Shown piece by piece: positions 10,997 to 22,817 of a DNA stretch of 64,000 bases. The notes beneath the pieces are model-generated. The model worked only from the letters and a program-made list of their open reading frames with translations. It did not search any database and was not told the DNA's origin. Position 1 is the stretch's first letter, and each line of letters starts with the position of its first letter. The position numbers and the translations under genes were made by a program. This DNA is from Planoprotostelium fungivorum. Its lineage: Eukaryota > Evosea > Variosea > Cavosteliida > Cavosteliaceae. The DNA lies in the NCBI GenBank assembly GCA_003024175.1, contig MDYQ01000123.1, positions 19,225 to 83,224 on the forward strand, read 5' to 3'.

Positions 10997-12910
10997 ATGA
11001 CCTTCATCATCGTCGGTGCGGGTGTCTTTGGAGGTAATCGCTTTTTCTTGTCGACTCATCCCTCTAAACTGTCACAGCATCGACTGCTCTCGTCCTTGCC
11101 AAGAGATATCCAGACAGGGAGATCATTTTGATAGATAGACACCAGCCACCCTCTCCTGATGGGTCTTCTGTCGATTCTTCTCGCATCGTCCGAGCCGATT
11201 ATGCGAAAGAGGTGATTCGATGATTATGCATCTCCATTCGTGACACAGACATCGCAGGAGTATACAAAATTGATGATTGAAGCGGAAGCGATTTGGAAGG
11301 GTGATCGTGAGCTCAGTCAACATTACAGACCATCAGGTCTCCTGCTATGCGACGAAGGACAGACGGGATACGTGAAAGAAGCGTATCAGGTGGATACACA
11401 CCTTCAAGACGATCTGATTTGGACAACTAGGTCGTCACTCGATTAGCTGTCCCTCAATCACTCGAGCCTCTCAGTGGTCTGCGCAGCATCAAAGAGAAGA
11501 TGCGCACATCGCCCTCAGGCCAATCAGATCCCATCAAAATGAAGGATGAAGAGGACGAAAGATGGAGTGGTTATGTCAACTGGTCGAGTGGCTGGGCCGA
11601 CGCTGAAGCTTCCACCCTCCTCTTTGTCAAACGAGCCATCGCGATGAAAAATGTTCGGTTCATTCAGGCACAGGTGAACCTTCCATCACCTCCCTCTACC
11701 TCTCCAAGTTTGCATCATCATGTCATGCAGATGTGATGTCTGAAACATGTCAGGTGGCTCATCTGTTATACGAGAACACGCGGGAAGACTCTAAAGTTTT
11801 GGGCGTGCAATCAGCGGATGGAAGGAAATTGAAAGCTGATTTGACGATTCTGGCCTGTGGCGCGTGGACCGCTCAGATAACAGATCTCACGGGTCACTGT
11901 CTCAGCACAGGGCAAGTGTTGGCATATTTCAAGGTGCGCGTCAACTTGATGTTCATGATCGACCCACTCCATGTTCGACATCACGATCGGATGCGATGAT
12001 CTCTGGATGACGATCGGTGCGTAGGTTACGCCGGAAGAGGAAGAGAAATACAAGAACATGCCCATCATCTTCGATCTGACCAGTGGTGAGCCTTCAAAAT
12101 AAAACAAAATAAATGTCATCTCACGCTTCGACTGACGCTGAGACAGGATGTTTTCTCATACCACCACACAATGGAGAGATGAAGGTAGCTCGTCACGCTA
12201 TGGGCTATGAAAATCCGAAGAAAATTCCCCACTGGAGGGGTAGAGGTCACGTGACTGTCTCAGTACCGAGAACGTCTGTCACGCATCCCAACGAGCAGAT
12301 TCCCGCCGAAGGTGAAGAAGAATTGCGTCGTTGGTTACAGGTGAGAGATCATCTACACTATTTTGATTTTTTGCGATTTGACTGTATTCATTTCGGGCAA
12401 AACGTGAAGACAACTGATGACTCACGATGATGAGTGATTCTTCTCAGATCTTCACGCCAGAATTTGCAAATCGTCCGTTCACAAAGACGAGAGTCTGTTG
12501 GTACACAGACACACCCACCGGCGACTTTGTCATCACTCATCACCCTCATCATCAGGGTCTGTTCATCGCCACAGGTGGCTCCGGGTGAGCCCATCTATCG
12601 TGACGATGAATTGACGCTGTTCCAGTCACGGCTTCAAGTTTTTACCCGTTTTGGGTGAGAAGATTGCAGACTGCGTGCAGAACAGACTCGAAGAATCTCT
12701 GAAGAAGCTGTGGCAGTGGAAAGACATACCGAAGGAAGCGACGCGAGGTGTGATATCGTGTGACACATGTAGACATTCGTGGCTGACAAGGTGACAGGAG
12801 ATGGTAGTAGAGGTAGAGGTGACAGAATCGACATTTCGAAGATGTACAACGATCCTGCCGACGTGCACAACGGAGAGTACCCGGTACAGCCTCCCTTCTC
12901 GAAACTTTAA
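10997..12910 (+). CDS. FAD-dependent amine oxidase, fructosyl-amino-acid/sarcosine oxidase type
   Basis: ATG 10997 begins MTFIIVGAGVFGASTALVLA, a Rossmann GxGxxG site for FAD split by a 44-bp intron. IILIDRHQPPSP carries the acidic residue at the end of strand two. SSRIVRADYA matches the SSRIIRADYxD block of fungal fructosyl amine oxidases (amadoriases), and LTILACGAWTAQITDL is the second FAD-contacting strand of the DAO family. Later exons include CFLIPPHNGEMKVARH and a C-terminal FIATGGSGHGFKFLPVLGEK-like end, split by a short intron near 12570-12630. About 430 residues, normal for the family. The usual reaction is oxidative deglycation or demethylation of amino acids with H2O2 release. The exact substrate is not determinable. 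No signal peptide; probably cytosolic or peroxisomal. Confidence 0.85.
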
Positions 12911-13009
12911 AATGAAATAAATTCTCATCTTGAACTACATTCGTGACAACAAGATGAGGAAGACAAGTTTAAGATGATGATCTATTTTAATCGTACAATA
13001 TACTTAGGT

Positions 13010-13958
13010 TTAGACTTGGATATCGATGTTGACGAACATGTACATTCCAGCGACGGCCTTGGGGTCGAGGTTGGCCACGACACGTCCGCTGGTCTTGTCG
13101 AAGATGGAAGGCACGATGGAGACTACGTCATCGACGATGCGCAGCAGACCAGGTGTTCCACTGGTCAATCCGTTGAGGTTCAGGACGGGTGTGACGAGAG
13201 AGACAGACGCGGCGACCTGATTTCTCTCAGTCTCCTCCACACATTTGTCACTTCACCTCGGCAGAGACATCGATGCAGATGGCGACTTGAGCTTGTCCGT
13301 GGATGAGACCGGCAGTACCGATGGGGGCGAAACCGATGGCAGGGAGGGCAACTTGAACGTTGGCCTTGACTCCGACTGTGATCTGGAGGTCGACGGCAGA
13401 TTGGACGTTCAGTACGGTGGTGGTTCCCAGAATGCCTCCCAGGAGGTTTCCGAGGGGAAGGATGCTACCGACGATGCCCTGGACGGGAGCCAAGAGACCA
13501 CCAGTGGTGGGGAGATCGATGGCGATGTTGGCAGCGACGTTAGCGTGAACGTAGATGCTGGTGCTGTAGGTAGTGGCGACGACGAGACCCTTTCCGCTGA
13601 GCAGACCTGGAGAATGTCAGGGACAATTACGTCGGGAGTACTCACCGGAGAGGAGGTTGTTGACGAGACCTTGAGAGCCGAGAATACCTCCGACGAGGCC
13701 GGAGTCACCGAGGAGACCACCTACGATGGGGAGACCACCCAGGAGGCCGCCGACAATGGGCAGGCCGGTCAATAGTCCTCCTTGTCCAGATCCACCGTTC
13801 GAACCCAAGAGATTACCCACCAGAGGTAAACCACCCGAGTTACCACCCAATACACCGTCCAACAGACCTCTTCGGTCTTGTTGTCTGTGGATGGCGGGGG
13901 TGGCACACGCGGCAAGGATGAGGCAAGCGAAGGTGAGAGAGAGAAGACGAGTGTTCAT
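13010..13958 (-). CDS. Secreted Gly/Leu-rich protein of unknown function
   Basis: Three exons: 13958 to about 13650, 13610-13250, and 13205-13010. The protein starts MNTRLLSLTFACLILAAC, a clear signal peptide, and this decides the start over an upstream in-frame ATG. After it comes a low-complexity stretch of repeated short blocks, GLLGGLPIVGG and GGLLTGLPIVG, then a beta-rich half (VQSAVDLQITVGVKANVQVA) with almost no charged residues. There are very few cysteines and no membrane anchor. I recognise no family. An extracellular coat or matrix protein is plausible. Confidence 0.75.
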
Positions 13959-14237
13959 GTTGAGTACAGTGAAGGTTGTTGCTTGACTTGTTGCTGAAGC
14001 GATTGATCTTCGAATGATGTTACTGCGGTCGCAAGTCTGATGGCTCCGGAATTTGGAGGACGGCATCCAGGTAAAGGATTGGTTGGAATCGAAGTCCCGC
14101 ACTGTCAGAAAGCTCCAGAGAGAGGAAGTCAATCACGTTGTCTTTGTCATCGTACCGTGTGAGCCGTGAGATGGATGTGAAAGAATAAAACGAAATAAAA
14201 TAGTCGGGGGAACGAGGGGAGATCAAAAGATCAAAAG
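13959..14237. promoter_or_regulatory. Divergent intergenic region between two secreted-protein genes
   Basis: About 280 bases between opposing start codons, expected to hold both promoters. It contains a T-rich tract on the minus strand at about 14185-14203 (TTTTATTTCGTTTTATTC), like the tract seen in several introns. Confidence 0.4.
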
Positions 14238-16091
14238 ATGATGACGACCATCTTCTTTCTCCTCTTTGTGATCTGCGGGATTGTTTCTCTTCCCGTAGAG
14301 ATTCACGTCAACGAGAGGAGTGGGACAGACGCATTAGAATGTGGTTCTAATACTACAGCACCTTGCCGAACCCTCTCTTACGCTTTCTATCATCATCTCA
14401 ATTCGTCTCGCGCAGACGATCTACGTTTCATTCTAGATGGAACATTCAGTGGTGAGATTTCGCTTTCTAACAGTCCCCGATTGAAATGTCTCACAGATGA
14501 TGGAACATTGAATGCCAATCTCACAGCCCCTCTGAATAGTAACTCTTCCGTTCGACTTTCCTCTGGTGATGATGGAATGAAATCGTTTCGAATCTGAAGA
14601 GAGAACAGCAGAGACGAACCAAACAAAATTCATTTGCTCGACGGGATTCTGCCAGGTGATACGCATACTGCTGATCCAATTTAAAACATGCGATCTGATG
14701 GATCGACAGCTGTCCATCGATGTGCCCCTCTATTTGGTCATAGAGAACCTCACCTCCAACAACATGTCTTTCCTTCTATCTGCCTCATCTGCTTCTCTCT
14801 ACTCCTGCACATTCTACGGCCCAAACATGAGTGTGTAATTTTCCTCCCCCTCTATCCTGATCATCACGACGATGATCAGAGAGAGGACGATCACATCCAT
14901 CATCATCTGATCATGTTCAGCTGTTCGCCTGTCACCTAGAACCGAAGCCGACTTCCAGTCCCTCTCCATCTACAACGGCCACGTGTACACGCAAAACAAG
15001 CTGTCGGTCACAAACAGTCTCTTCTCTTCTTGGAATTTCACCAAGGATTCGTTCATCACTATCACGTCTGATTCTGTCTCTATCCTCCTGGAGAATTCAA
15101 GATTCACCCAGGCCAACACATCTGCCAACGGGGCCGCTCTATCTGTACATGCGAAGAACAGCAGCATTTCGATCTTGTCGTGCAGTTTCAACGAGAACCA
15201 CTCGCAGGGATACGGAGGTGAGATCGTCGGAGAGAAATAAGAGACACGTACGGAGACAACATACGATCGAATAAGCGGAAAAAATCGATATGAAGTATAC
15301 GAGACGATAAGCCGAAGAACACGACATTTCTATCTTTCGATCGACCAACTTGTACAGGTGCGATCTACATCGATGCCGACGAGAGCACGACCCTGTCTGT
15401 GTCAAACACCACCATCTACAACAACACCGCCGTATCTGCTGGTGGAGCTATCGCATTTCAATACGACATCCCAAATGGATCCTGGAACAACAATCAAATC
15501 GAGGATAATCACGATGACATCCAAGACAATCACGAGAACGTCGATGAGGGAGAGGAGTTGGCCTGTCTCAACGTGACGGATCATCGATGTGGTCGTTGTC
15601 GAACGGATGAGGTGAGGTCGATGGATTTGATGATGTCCACGTTGATGTGAAATCGATGTGATATCGATGTAACGTCGATGGGAGATTGATGTGGAGACAG
15701 TGTGATGGATGTGATGCCGTCGGAGTTTGCGCGGGAAATGGTAGACATCGATTCTGCTTCGTCGCCCAGGTGACCATCATCTCATCCTCATCAAAACATC
15801 ACATCTGATTTGATCTCCACATCCATCACTTCACATCGATGATTTACCTCTGATTTGATTCGAATAGGAGAACGCACATCAGTGTCCGGGTGCGGGCAGG
15901 ATCGGACTCTACGTCATCATCGGTGTCGTCACGATCATCTTGGGTGAGTCGTCGTTTCGAAACCCGGAGGTGGCATCTTTTTTACTCTCTCGATAGCTCT
16001 CGGTATTGGCCTGTCTGTCATCTTCAGCGTCATACACAGGAGACGTGAGAGGAAAGGTTACACTGAGATCGACGAAGACACCATAGAATAA
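14238..16091 (+). CDS. Type I membrane protein with pectin-lyase-like beta-helix
   Basis: ATG 14238 (MMTTIFFLLFVICGIVSLP) is a signal peptide. The ectodomain has many N-glycosylation sites and stacked beta-helix turns ending in GG motifs: NENHSQGYGG/AIYIDADEST and NNTAVSAGGAIAFQYD. A short cysteine-rich stretch (RCGRC, CDGCD, VCAGNG) follows. A single membrane helix, GLYVIIGVVTIILALGIG, then a basic stop-transfer (HRRRERKG) and short tail end at TAA 16089-16091. Introns fall near 14570, 14660, 14830, 15220, 15615, 15770 and 15945. Same general type as the GH55-like C-termini near 36 kb. Probably a surface adhesin or recognition protein; no catalytic motif seen. Confidence 0.8.
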
Positions 16092-16220
16092 AGAAGCGGA
16101 GAAGTTGATGATGTGGTGATCCTGTGATCATGTGTGACGTGATGATGTGATGATCGTGTGTCGTCTCACGATCAAAAAAGAGGATGACGAGAATTGAATA
16201 AAAAATACAATTTCACGGAT

Positions 16221-19086
16221 TTATATCATCGATGAGATCATGAACAACATCATCATCCATCTCATACGAAGGGTGGACGAAGTGGATGATGTCCTCGTCG
16301 GATAGACTGCCCCCGATCGTGACGACCTCCTCGTATCCACCATCGAACTCGTCATCGTCCGATCACTGCTGCTGCTCCCCCCCGACAAGAGAGTCGTTGC
16401 ATCCGTGACATTCGATCTCGCGACCACCCCGGTCGTTTCACTCGGTGCCGTCACATACTCGACTTTCACCACGTAGTGTACGTAGGTTCCCGCCTTTTCT
16501 CCAAGGCAGTCGATCTCTACGTTGACCATACCCTGTCGATCGGGGTACAAATTCAAGTCCTCTCTCTTCGATCGGTACCATTCGCCACCGTTGATGGTCC
16601 ATCTCGTTTCACCGCAGCGACAGCGAAAGAGGTTCGTCACGGTGAAGAGGTCACTGCCTTCTCTTCCTTCGATGTGGAGGTCAGATGGGTACACGGTGTC
16701 GATCCTCTGGGGTAGGTAGAGGGGAGTGGTGCGTTGTAGACTGATGGAATTGGAGAATTCGAGGGACCAGGGTACCAGCTCGGTCTGGCAGCCGTTGCTG
16801 TCTGTAAAGTACATATTCGATTCGGCTTTGAAGGGTATCGGATCTTGGTGTTGTAGATGGACCTTGGTAGGTGTCTGATTGCAGACTCTGTAGCCTGGAC
16901 TCCACGAGATATCGTAACCATAGCGACCGTACTTTACGTATTCGAAGGGGCTGGGAGGGTAGAACAATTCGTGTTCTGGAATTTCCATGAATTCTCTGCG
17001 AATCTTCTCAGAAATTTCTCCACCACGTAACTCACCCTCCGATCACGTGATACGACTTATCGTGGTATGATATCTCGTGGCTGACATTGACGTACAATTT
17101 CTGACAGCTTGGTACCCCCGTCACCGTGGCAACAGCCTCTCCACCGTACGATGTCACGTGACCACCCTTGTCCACGCTTACCGTCGTCTCTATTAGGCTG
17201 GCTCCACACAGAGTGGTAGAATCGAGTGAAAATTCGAACCCTTTTTCGTTGGCCAGGTAACGGCTGGACAATCTGCCACCTTCAAAGTAGCCGAGAGGGT
17301 TGAGATCGATGTCTATAGACATCGAGAGGTCGTCGGTCACGTGTGTCTCCACCGCACCGGTGAGAGGGCAGTTGTAGTGGGTGGTGATATCGTCGACGCG
17401 GGAAATAGATGGCAGGTTGTAGAACAGAGGCGATCGGTCGGGAGGCCAGTCGGGCAGGCTGACGTGGGCTAATAATAGCTCCTGCGTGCCATTGAGGGAG
17501 GCCGTGAAGCCTGGTAAGGCCGTGAAGCTGTCGGCCGCGATGAAGCTGGTGTTCCAGAAATAGGAGCGGCCGATGCAGTGGAGGTGCGTGGTCCGAATCT
17601 CGCTCGTAGAGTCTCCAGAGAGGTTGCCCCACAGGTGAAATGTGTCGATGTTCAACTTTGAATCATCTGAACACAAGCGTCAGAGATGAGCAGATATAAA
17701 ACGATCATCACGATGGAGATGATCATGATGAAGGTAGAACGATCATCGAGATGAATGTAGAGATGACCTCTCGAGAATCTTTTCTTTTCTTCATATGAAT
17801 GGTTTGAGAACAAAACATCTCATCTTCTTTCAATAAAATAGAATATGGATGTTTCGCACGACTCACTCATGATAAAGATTCCCTCAGTTGTTATGGATGG
17901 TAACTTGCAATTGGCCCTTTCGAACGTTGTATCCTTCATCCAAACTTGATCTGCTTCTACTTCCATGTCGCCCACCCATAGACATCCATCACAGAACAGA
18001 CCCTTCGTACGTATCGTACGTGGCTCGCTTACGTCCCAGCTGGCGTCCAACTTTCCGTAGACGATGAGAGTGGAGTCATCGTCTATAAAATCGGCTCGGA
18101 GTGTGTGGTTGACATCTACGATGAGAGTGCTGATGCGAACTTGGGACAAAAGACTGTAGCCACTCCCAGACAGCTGTAGTTCGCCTTGGATGGATAGTGA
18201 TGGAGTATTACCGCAGACGAAAGAGTCTGGAATAGACAAGAATATTTTAGACGTGGTGTCTGCGTTGAATTCTGCTCCTCTCATCTGGTGGATGATGAGT
18301 TTGGACGTTCGAAGATGAGTTCATGATGATAGATTAGGTTCGTGATGGTTGATTTTAGGATGAAGAGGTGAAGGACTCACATCGGGTCGATCGATGAAGA
18401 CGTGAGAGTCGATGATGTCGGTGATGCACGGGTCAAACCGTTGCAGATAGAAGGTGCCTCGAACGAAAGAGAGGAAGCAATCATCCACGATCGGATCTTG
18501 AAATGTGTCCGGGAGACTGATGTTGGATGATTGGGAAGGCCAGTTGTGGAAAGAGAGCCGATCGAGTGGAATTCTATGTGTCTCGAAGTGATAATCTCCA
18601 AACCATTGAATGTTGGCATTCTGATCGTATTGCACTCTCCTGAGGGATACACCACCATGCAGCGTCAGATTAGACCCGGCTGACGCCTGTAAGAGACCAT
18701 TGACTCTCCCGCGTCCATCTCGATCAAAGTTTAAGACACTTCCTCCGTACATATTGACGTCCTCGTTGATGTGAAGATCTCCATACACCATCACGGTGGA
18801 TCTGTACGGAATGAGTATTCGATCCTATACCTTCTACTCACTCGTGTATATTCAAAACCGAACATTTGATCACCATCTTTTTTGGAACTTGAATGTCGTA
18901 GATGATGGTCACTGTGTCGTTATCTGATGGTATTCTATCACACGACCAAGTCAAAGGGCTCAACCATTTCAGATCGGCAGCTCGATTGCTACATCCGACT
19001 GACGATCCATCCTGAATGGAGATGGACAACCCCGAAACGAATAGACATCCCACGAACCATGCGACTACCTCTATGTGTCTTCTCAT
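16221..19086 (-). CDS. Secreted or GPI-anchored surface protein, unknown family
   Basis: ATG 19086 gives MRRHIEVVAWFVGCLFVSGL, a signal peptide. An upstream ATG would spoil it. Exons: 19086-18840, 18794-18380, 18284-17870, 17670-17035, 16988-16221. The first exon has a W..PLTWSCDRIPSDNDTVTI motif reminiscent of the G8/adhesive beta-roll type. The rest is a long run of beta-strand-like sequence (VYGDLHINEDVNMYGG, GKLDASWDV). The end is Ser/Thr-rich followed by a short hydrophobic stretch (MRWMMMLFMISSMI), which could be a GPI signal. No enzyme motif recognised. A beta-helix cell-surface protein is likely. Confidence 0.72.
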
Positions 19087-19278
19087 GGTCTTTGTCCGCT
19101 GGCCTTGCGGGAAGAAGTTTCGTCCCGAGAGAGTGACGGTCGCGTCAGTCTCGCGAGACACATGAGCACCACGAACAGGAACAACCTCCACACATTCTCA
19201 TCACGAGACGAAATAGAGGCATCGATGCCATCGTGCGCGATGAGCGCTCGATGTGTGAAGAAAAGGTTCACTCGTGTT

Positions 19279-21368
19279 TCATTCATCCAATTCTTGCTTG
19301 AACGTTTCCTTCGGTAAGACGATCGACGCCGCCATCGCCAAGAAGCAGATGCCCGCATAGAGGAGGACAGGTACGATGGCACTGTGTGCAAAGAGGTTGA
19401 TGACATAAGGTGTGCTGAGCGCGGCGATCCTTGAGAAGGCCCAGCAGGTACCCAAGCCTGTCGATCGAACTCGCGTGGGGTAGCTGTCCGAGTCAGTGAC
19501 GTCACACAAAGTCACACTCACACTTCGGGGGTGTAGAGGAAGGTGGCTGCGAAGACACCCGCGATGGTCATGCGACTGAGTGCGGCCGTCAGAATCGAGA
19601 AGGCAAAGTTTCCGGGAAAGAGGAAGAGGAGAGTGAAGGCACCACAGACGCCAAACATGATGGCCTGTGTCTTCCTGCGGCCGATCCTGTGCATGACTCA
19701 GGGGTGTAAAATGGCGGGAACACACCTGTCCACGAGGAAGGCTGTGATGAGAAGTCCTGGAAATTCGGCCAGGGCAGTGATGAATGTAGAGAGGAAGATG
19801 TCTCTCTCCGAGTTGTTTCCGTTGTTGAAATACTCTGGAATATATGAGAGAGTTGTATTTAGATTGTCGCACCCGGTGTAGATAGGACAATCCCGTAGTA
19901 AGCGAAGGTGTTCGCAAACCAGATGACACAGAGGGCGATGGTCGCCTGGGGAGATGAGATGTCGATCTACAACGTTGTAGATGAATCACCCGTCGAAATT
20001 GTGGCCCCAATAGTTCTGCAAACATCTCTGAGGCCTTCGGTGTTTTTCCTTCGTCAGGTTGTACGAGTACACCCCTGGGAAGATTTTTCCTTTTTCGTTC
20101 AATCTCCACACAAACAATAAAACAGAATAAATCATTCCATCTCATCTCTCACCTGTTCTTACGTGCTGCGTCTTCTAACACTTTGATGGCCTCCTTCTGT
20201 CTCGACTTCTGAAGGAGAAACCGCGGAGATTCCGGGGTGAACGGCCATGCTGCCGCCACGAAAAGCGCGGGAAGAGCAGACACCGCCAACAGCCACCTCC
20301 AACCCAAAGTAGGTAAGATGACCCAAGCCAAGGCTGATTGTAGAACGCTGCCCACCGTCCAAAACCCCTGCAGACCATCAATCTTACGTCCCATCGTACG
20401 TACCGAACGGGGTAACGAAGTGTAACGGGAGATCTCCGAACGTGATGACGTCATCATTCATCATCGACTCACTTGGAGGGATACCAATGTCCGTCCCCTC
20501 GTGTGTACCGGAACAAATTCTGTAAGTAATGAAAACGGAACGTGTGCTCCTGACACCCCAATGCCCACCATGAACCTATTCTTCCGTCATTCTCCCGCGA
20601 TATCGACTTTCAGAACTACCTGCAGACGAGCAGGACCGAAATGTTGGGGGACAGAGCGGACAAGATGCCAAAGACGGCCGTGATGATGGTGGACACTAAC
20701 ATGCCTCTCCTCCTACCGAAAGAGTCTGAAAAATATCCGTGAAGAGGTGAACCGAAGAGCATTCCAAGGAAACTGATCGATGCGACGGATTTCTCCCAGA
20801 AAGGATCCACGGCCCATTCTTTGTGTACGGCGGGGAGGAGGTAAGCGACTGGGGAGATCAGAGAGGACGGGTGCGTGTGATGGTGTGAGATGATGCTGAT
20901 TCGTTCGATGATGTGAATGATGTCAATGGTGTAATGATTTGAATGATGATCGTGTGATGTGAATGCATTGTCCAGAGAACTCACGCAGCATGAGCTCAAA
21001 TGCATCCGATATCCAACAAGCGCCTGTGATAAATAATAATTCCCATTGTTGTCTTCCAAAACCTAAAAGTCCGATCGCCTGTGTCGCTCGTGAGAATGCA
21101 GATGAGAAATAGGCTGATTCGTTCTAGATGTATCTGGTTCTCACCTCGGCTACAGTATACCCGTCAGTGTCCTGAAATTCAGATCTGATATGGATTGAGC
21201 TGGTGTCAATTGATGTAAATTCGACGATTACATCGCGTCACAGCTCAGATCTTGGATAGACATAAGCTCAATCACTCACCCATCATTGTCTTTTCCAATC
21301 GATGATTCGAGCTCGAAGCCACGGAGATCTGCATTCTCCTCCTTCAACTTCACATAATCGATAGACAT
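19279..21368 (-). CDS. SVOP/SV2-like major facilitator transporter
   Basis: ATG 21368 (MSIDYVKLKEENADLRGFEL). The second exon gives DTDGYTVAEAIGLLGFGRQQ, the conserved lead-in of SVOP/SV2 and organic cation transporters. Then comes WELLFITGACWISDAFELML (TM1), HGYFSDSFGRRRGMLVSTII (the MFS loop 2-3 signature), and PFTPESPRFLLQKSRQKEAI, the central cytoplasmic loop. Late exons give RIGRRKTQAIMFGV and VYPTRVRSTGLGTCWAFSRI, both typical of the second half. Twelve helices are expected, and about 500 residues fits. It sits in the plasma or an internal membrane and moves small organic solutes; substrate unknown. One intron holds a perfect ATCTACAACGTTGTAGAT palindrome at 19965. Confidence 0.9.
19965..19982. 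repeat. Intronic palindrome, perfect 18 bp
   Basis: atctacaacgttgtagat, perfectly self-complementary, lies in an intron of the SVOP-like gene. It is the reference member of this family. Confidence 0.93.
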
Positions 21369-21670
21369 GTGATGGCGAGGTCAACTATGATAGAGTTTGC
21401 CGCTAAGCCTGCAGGAAAAATGCATCATCGGAAGAACCTGGAGAGTTGTTTGGCTCACTACGGAAAATTTCCTCGTGTCATAGTCTCGTCTTATGCTGAA
21501 AGTGGTACATAACGCAGGCAGCAATACTGACGAGCTCTGAGTGAACAAGTGATCTATATCTCAGCTTCTTAAAATCACAGTGTCGCACGGCCGGTGGAGT
21601 GATTAGAATCTCATCATTGCAGAAGTGATTCAGATGAAGCAATCTTCGCAATTCAAAATCTTTATCTTCT

Positions 21671-22435
21671 TCATGAAAGAATGACCAAGGCTGCGGTCAC
21701 CAGACAGATCAAGGCGCTCATCGAATTGGCTCCTCCGGCGACAGATCCTACGGTACCCGCATTGGAGGATGTTGTCGTCTTAGACGGTGATGTGTTTGAC
21801 GATGATCCGGTCTTCGATGAGATGGTGGGCCTGAAGTTTTCGGGGAAGCTGGGAAACGTGATGTTGGCATTGCCACACGTGCTCAAAGTGTAGTACGATT
21901 GTTGATCGGACGGTGCGACGCATCCAGCTTGTAGAATATCCTCTTGGCATGCGGTGCTGGTGCTGTGATACGAGTAGATGAATGTGGGCTCTCCATCGCA
22001 CGAGGATGAATTGTATCCTATCAATACCGTATCATTGGCCGTGATGGGGATGGAGAAGTCTGTGGCGTAGCTGGCCCGGTAGAATAGATGTACGCCCAAG
22101 GCATCGGCTGAGAGAACACATTGATCCATCGTGTAATTGCCTCCGATTGCTCCACTGGGTGCGATCGAGTTGCCCGAACACGATGTTCCATTGTACTCTT
22201 CTACTTGGAATGATCCCGTCGCATCGATAAATCCCAGAAAGGATGTGATGGTGCCGTTGTTGTTCTGAGAGACGCAGCGATTGATGGGATAGGCGAAGTT
22301 CTGAAAGAGGGTGGACGCATTGCTGCAGCCTGTGGCTGTATCATTGTTGTCGGAGAGGTAGATCTGAACCAAGACGGTCTCGCTGGAGGCTGAACCCAGA
22401 CAGATGGCCAATAGAAGGACGATGATGCTCTTCAT
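21671..22435 (-). CDS. Secreted, probably GPI-anchored, Cys-containing protein
   Basis: A single exon of 254 codons. MKSIIVLLLAICLGSASSET is a signal peptide. The mature part has many N-glycosylation sites (NDT, NAS, NGT, NYT), about eight cysteines, and ends in a Ser/Thr-rich stalk followed by SMSALICLVTAALVILS, a typical GPI-attachment tail. The layout matches the protein at 45865, suggesting one loose family of surface proteins. No known domain. One of few intronless genes here. Confidence 0.8.
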   Translation of the reverse strand: MKSIIVLLLAICLGSASSETVLVQIYLSDNNDTATGCSNASTLFQNFAYPINRCVSQNNNGTITSFLGFIDATGSFQVEEYNGTSCSGNSIAPSGAIGGNYTMDQCVLSADALGVHLFYRASYATDFSIPITANDTVLIGYNSSSCDGEPTFIYSYHSTSTACQEDILQAGCVAPSDQQSYYTLSTCGNANITFPSFPENFRPTISSKTGSSSNTSPSKTTTSSNAGTVGSVAGGANSMSALICLVTAALVILS

Positions 22436-22817
22436 CGTGTCCGATGAAGAATAATCGCGAGCTCTGTAAATATCGACACGCAAAAATAGTTTGACACCTG
22501 AGATTCGCAATTCCCTATACGTTATGCTAGACGTGATAATCTTCGGTTTTATAACGTGATTGGGATATCAGCTCCGCCAGATAAGATATTTTGGCTTCCC
22601 GACGCCCTTATGGTGACAAAGGAATCACTTACTTGCTGGCGGTTCTTTATTCGATCCTTATCGGAGCCATGGTCTTCCGCTTCTCGGTATCTTAATCACC
22701 TACAACGGTCTCGCGTTTATGATCACGTCAGCAGACATGACGATCATCTCCATTGTGTTGATCTCTCCGATCGTGATGGTCTTTGCTCGGACCACCGTCC
22801 GTCTCTCTTTTCGTCGA
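22436..22817. other. Intergenic region with no supported gene
   Basis: About 380 bases between the GPI-type gene start and the stop of the PLP-fold gene. A hydrophobic plus-strand frame crosses it but has no consistent start, splice sites or homology; see the rejected list. Confidence 0.4.
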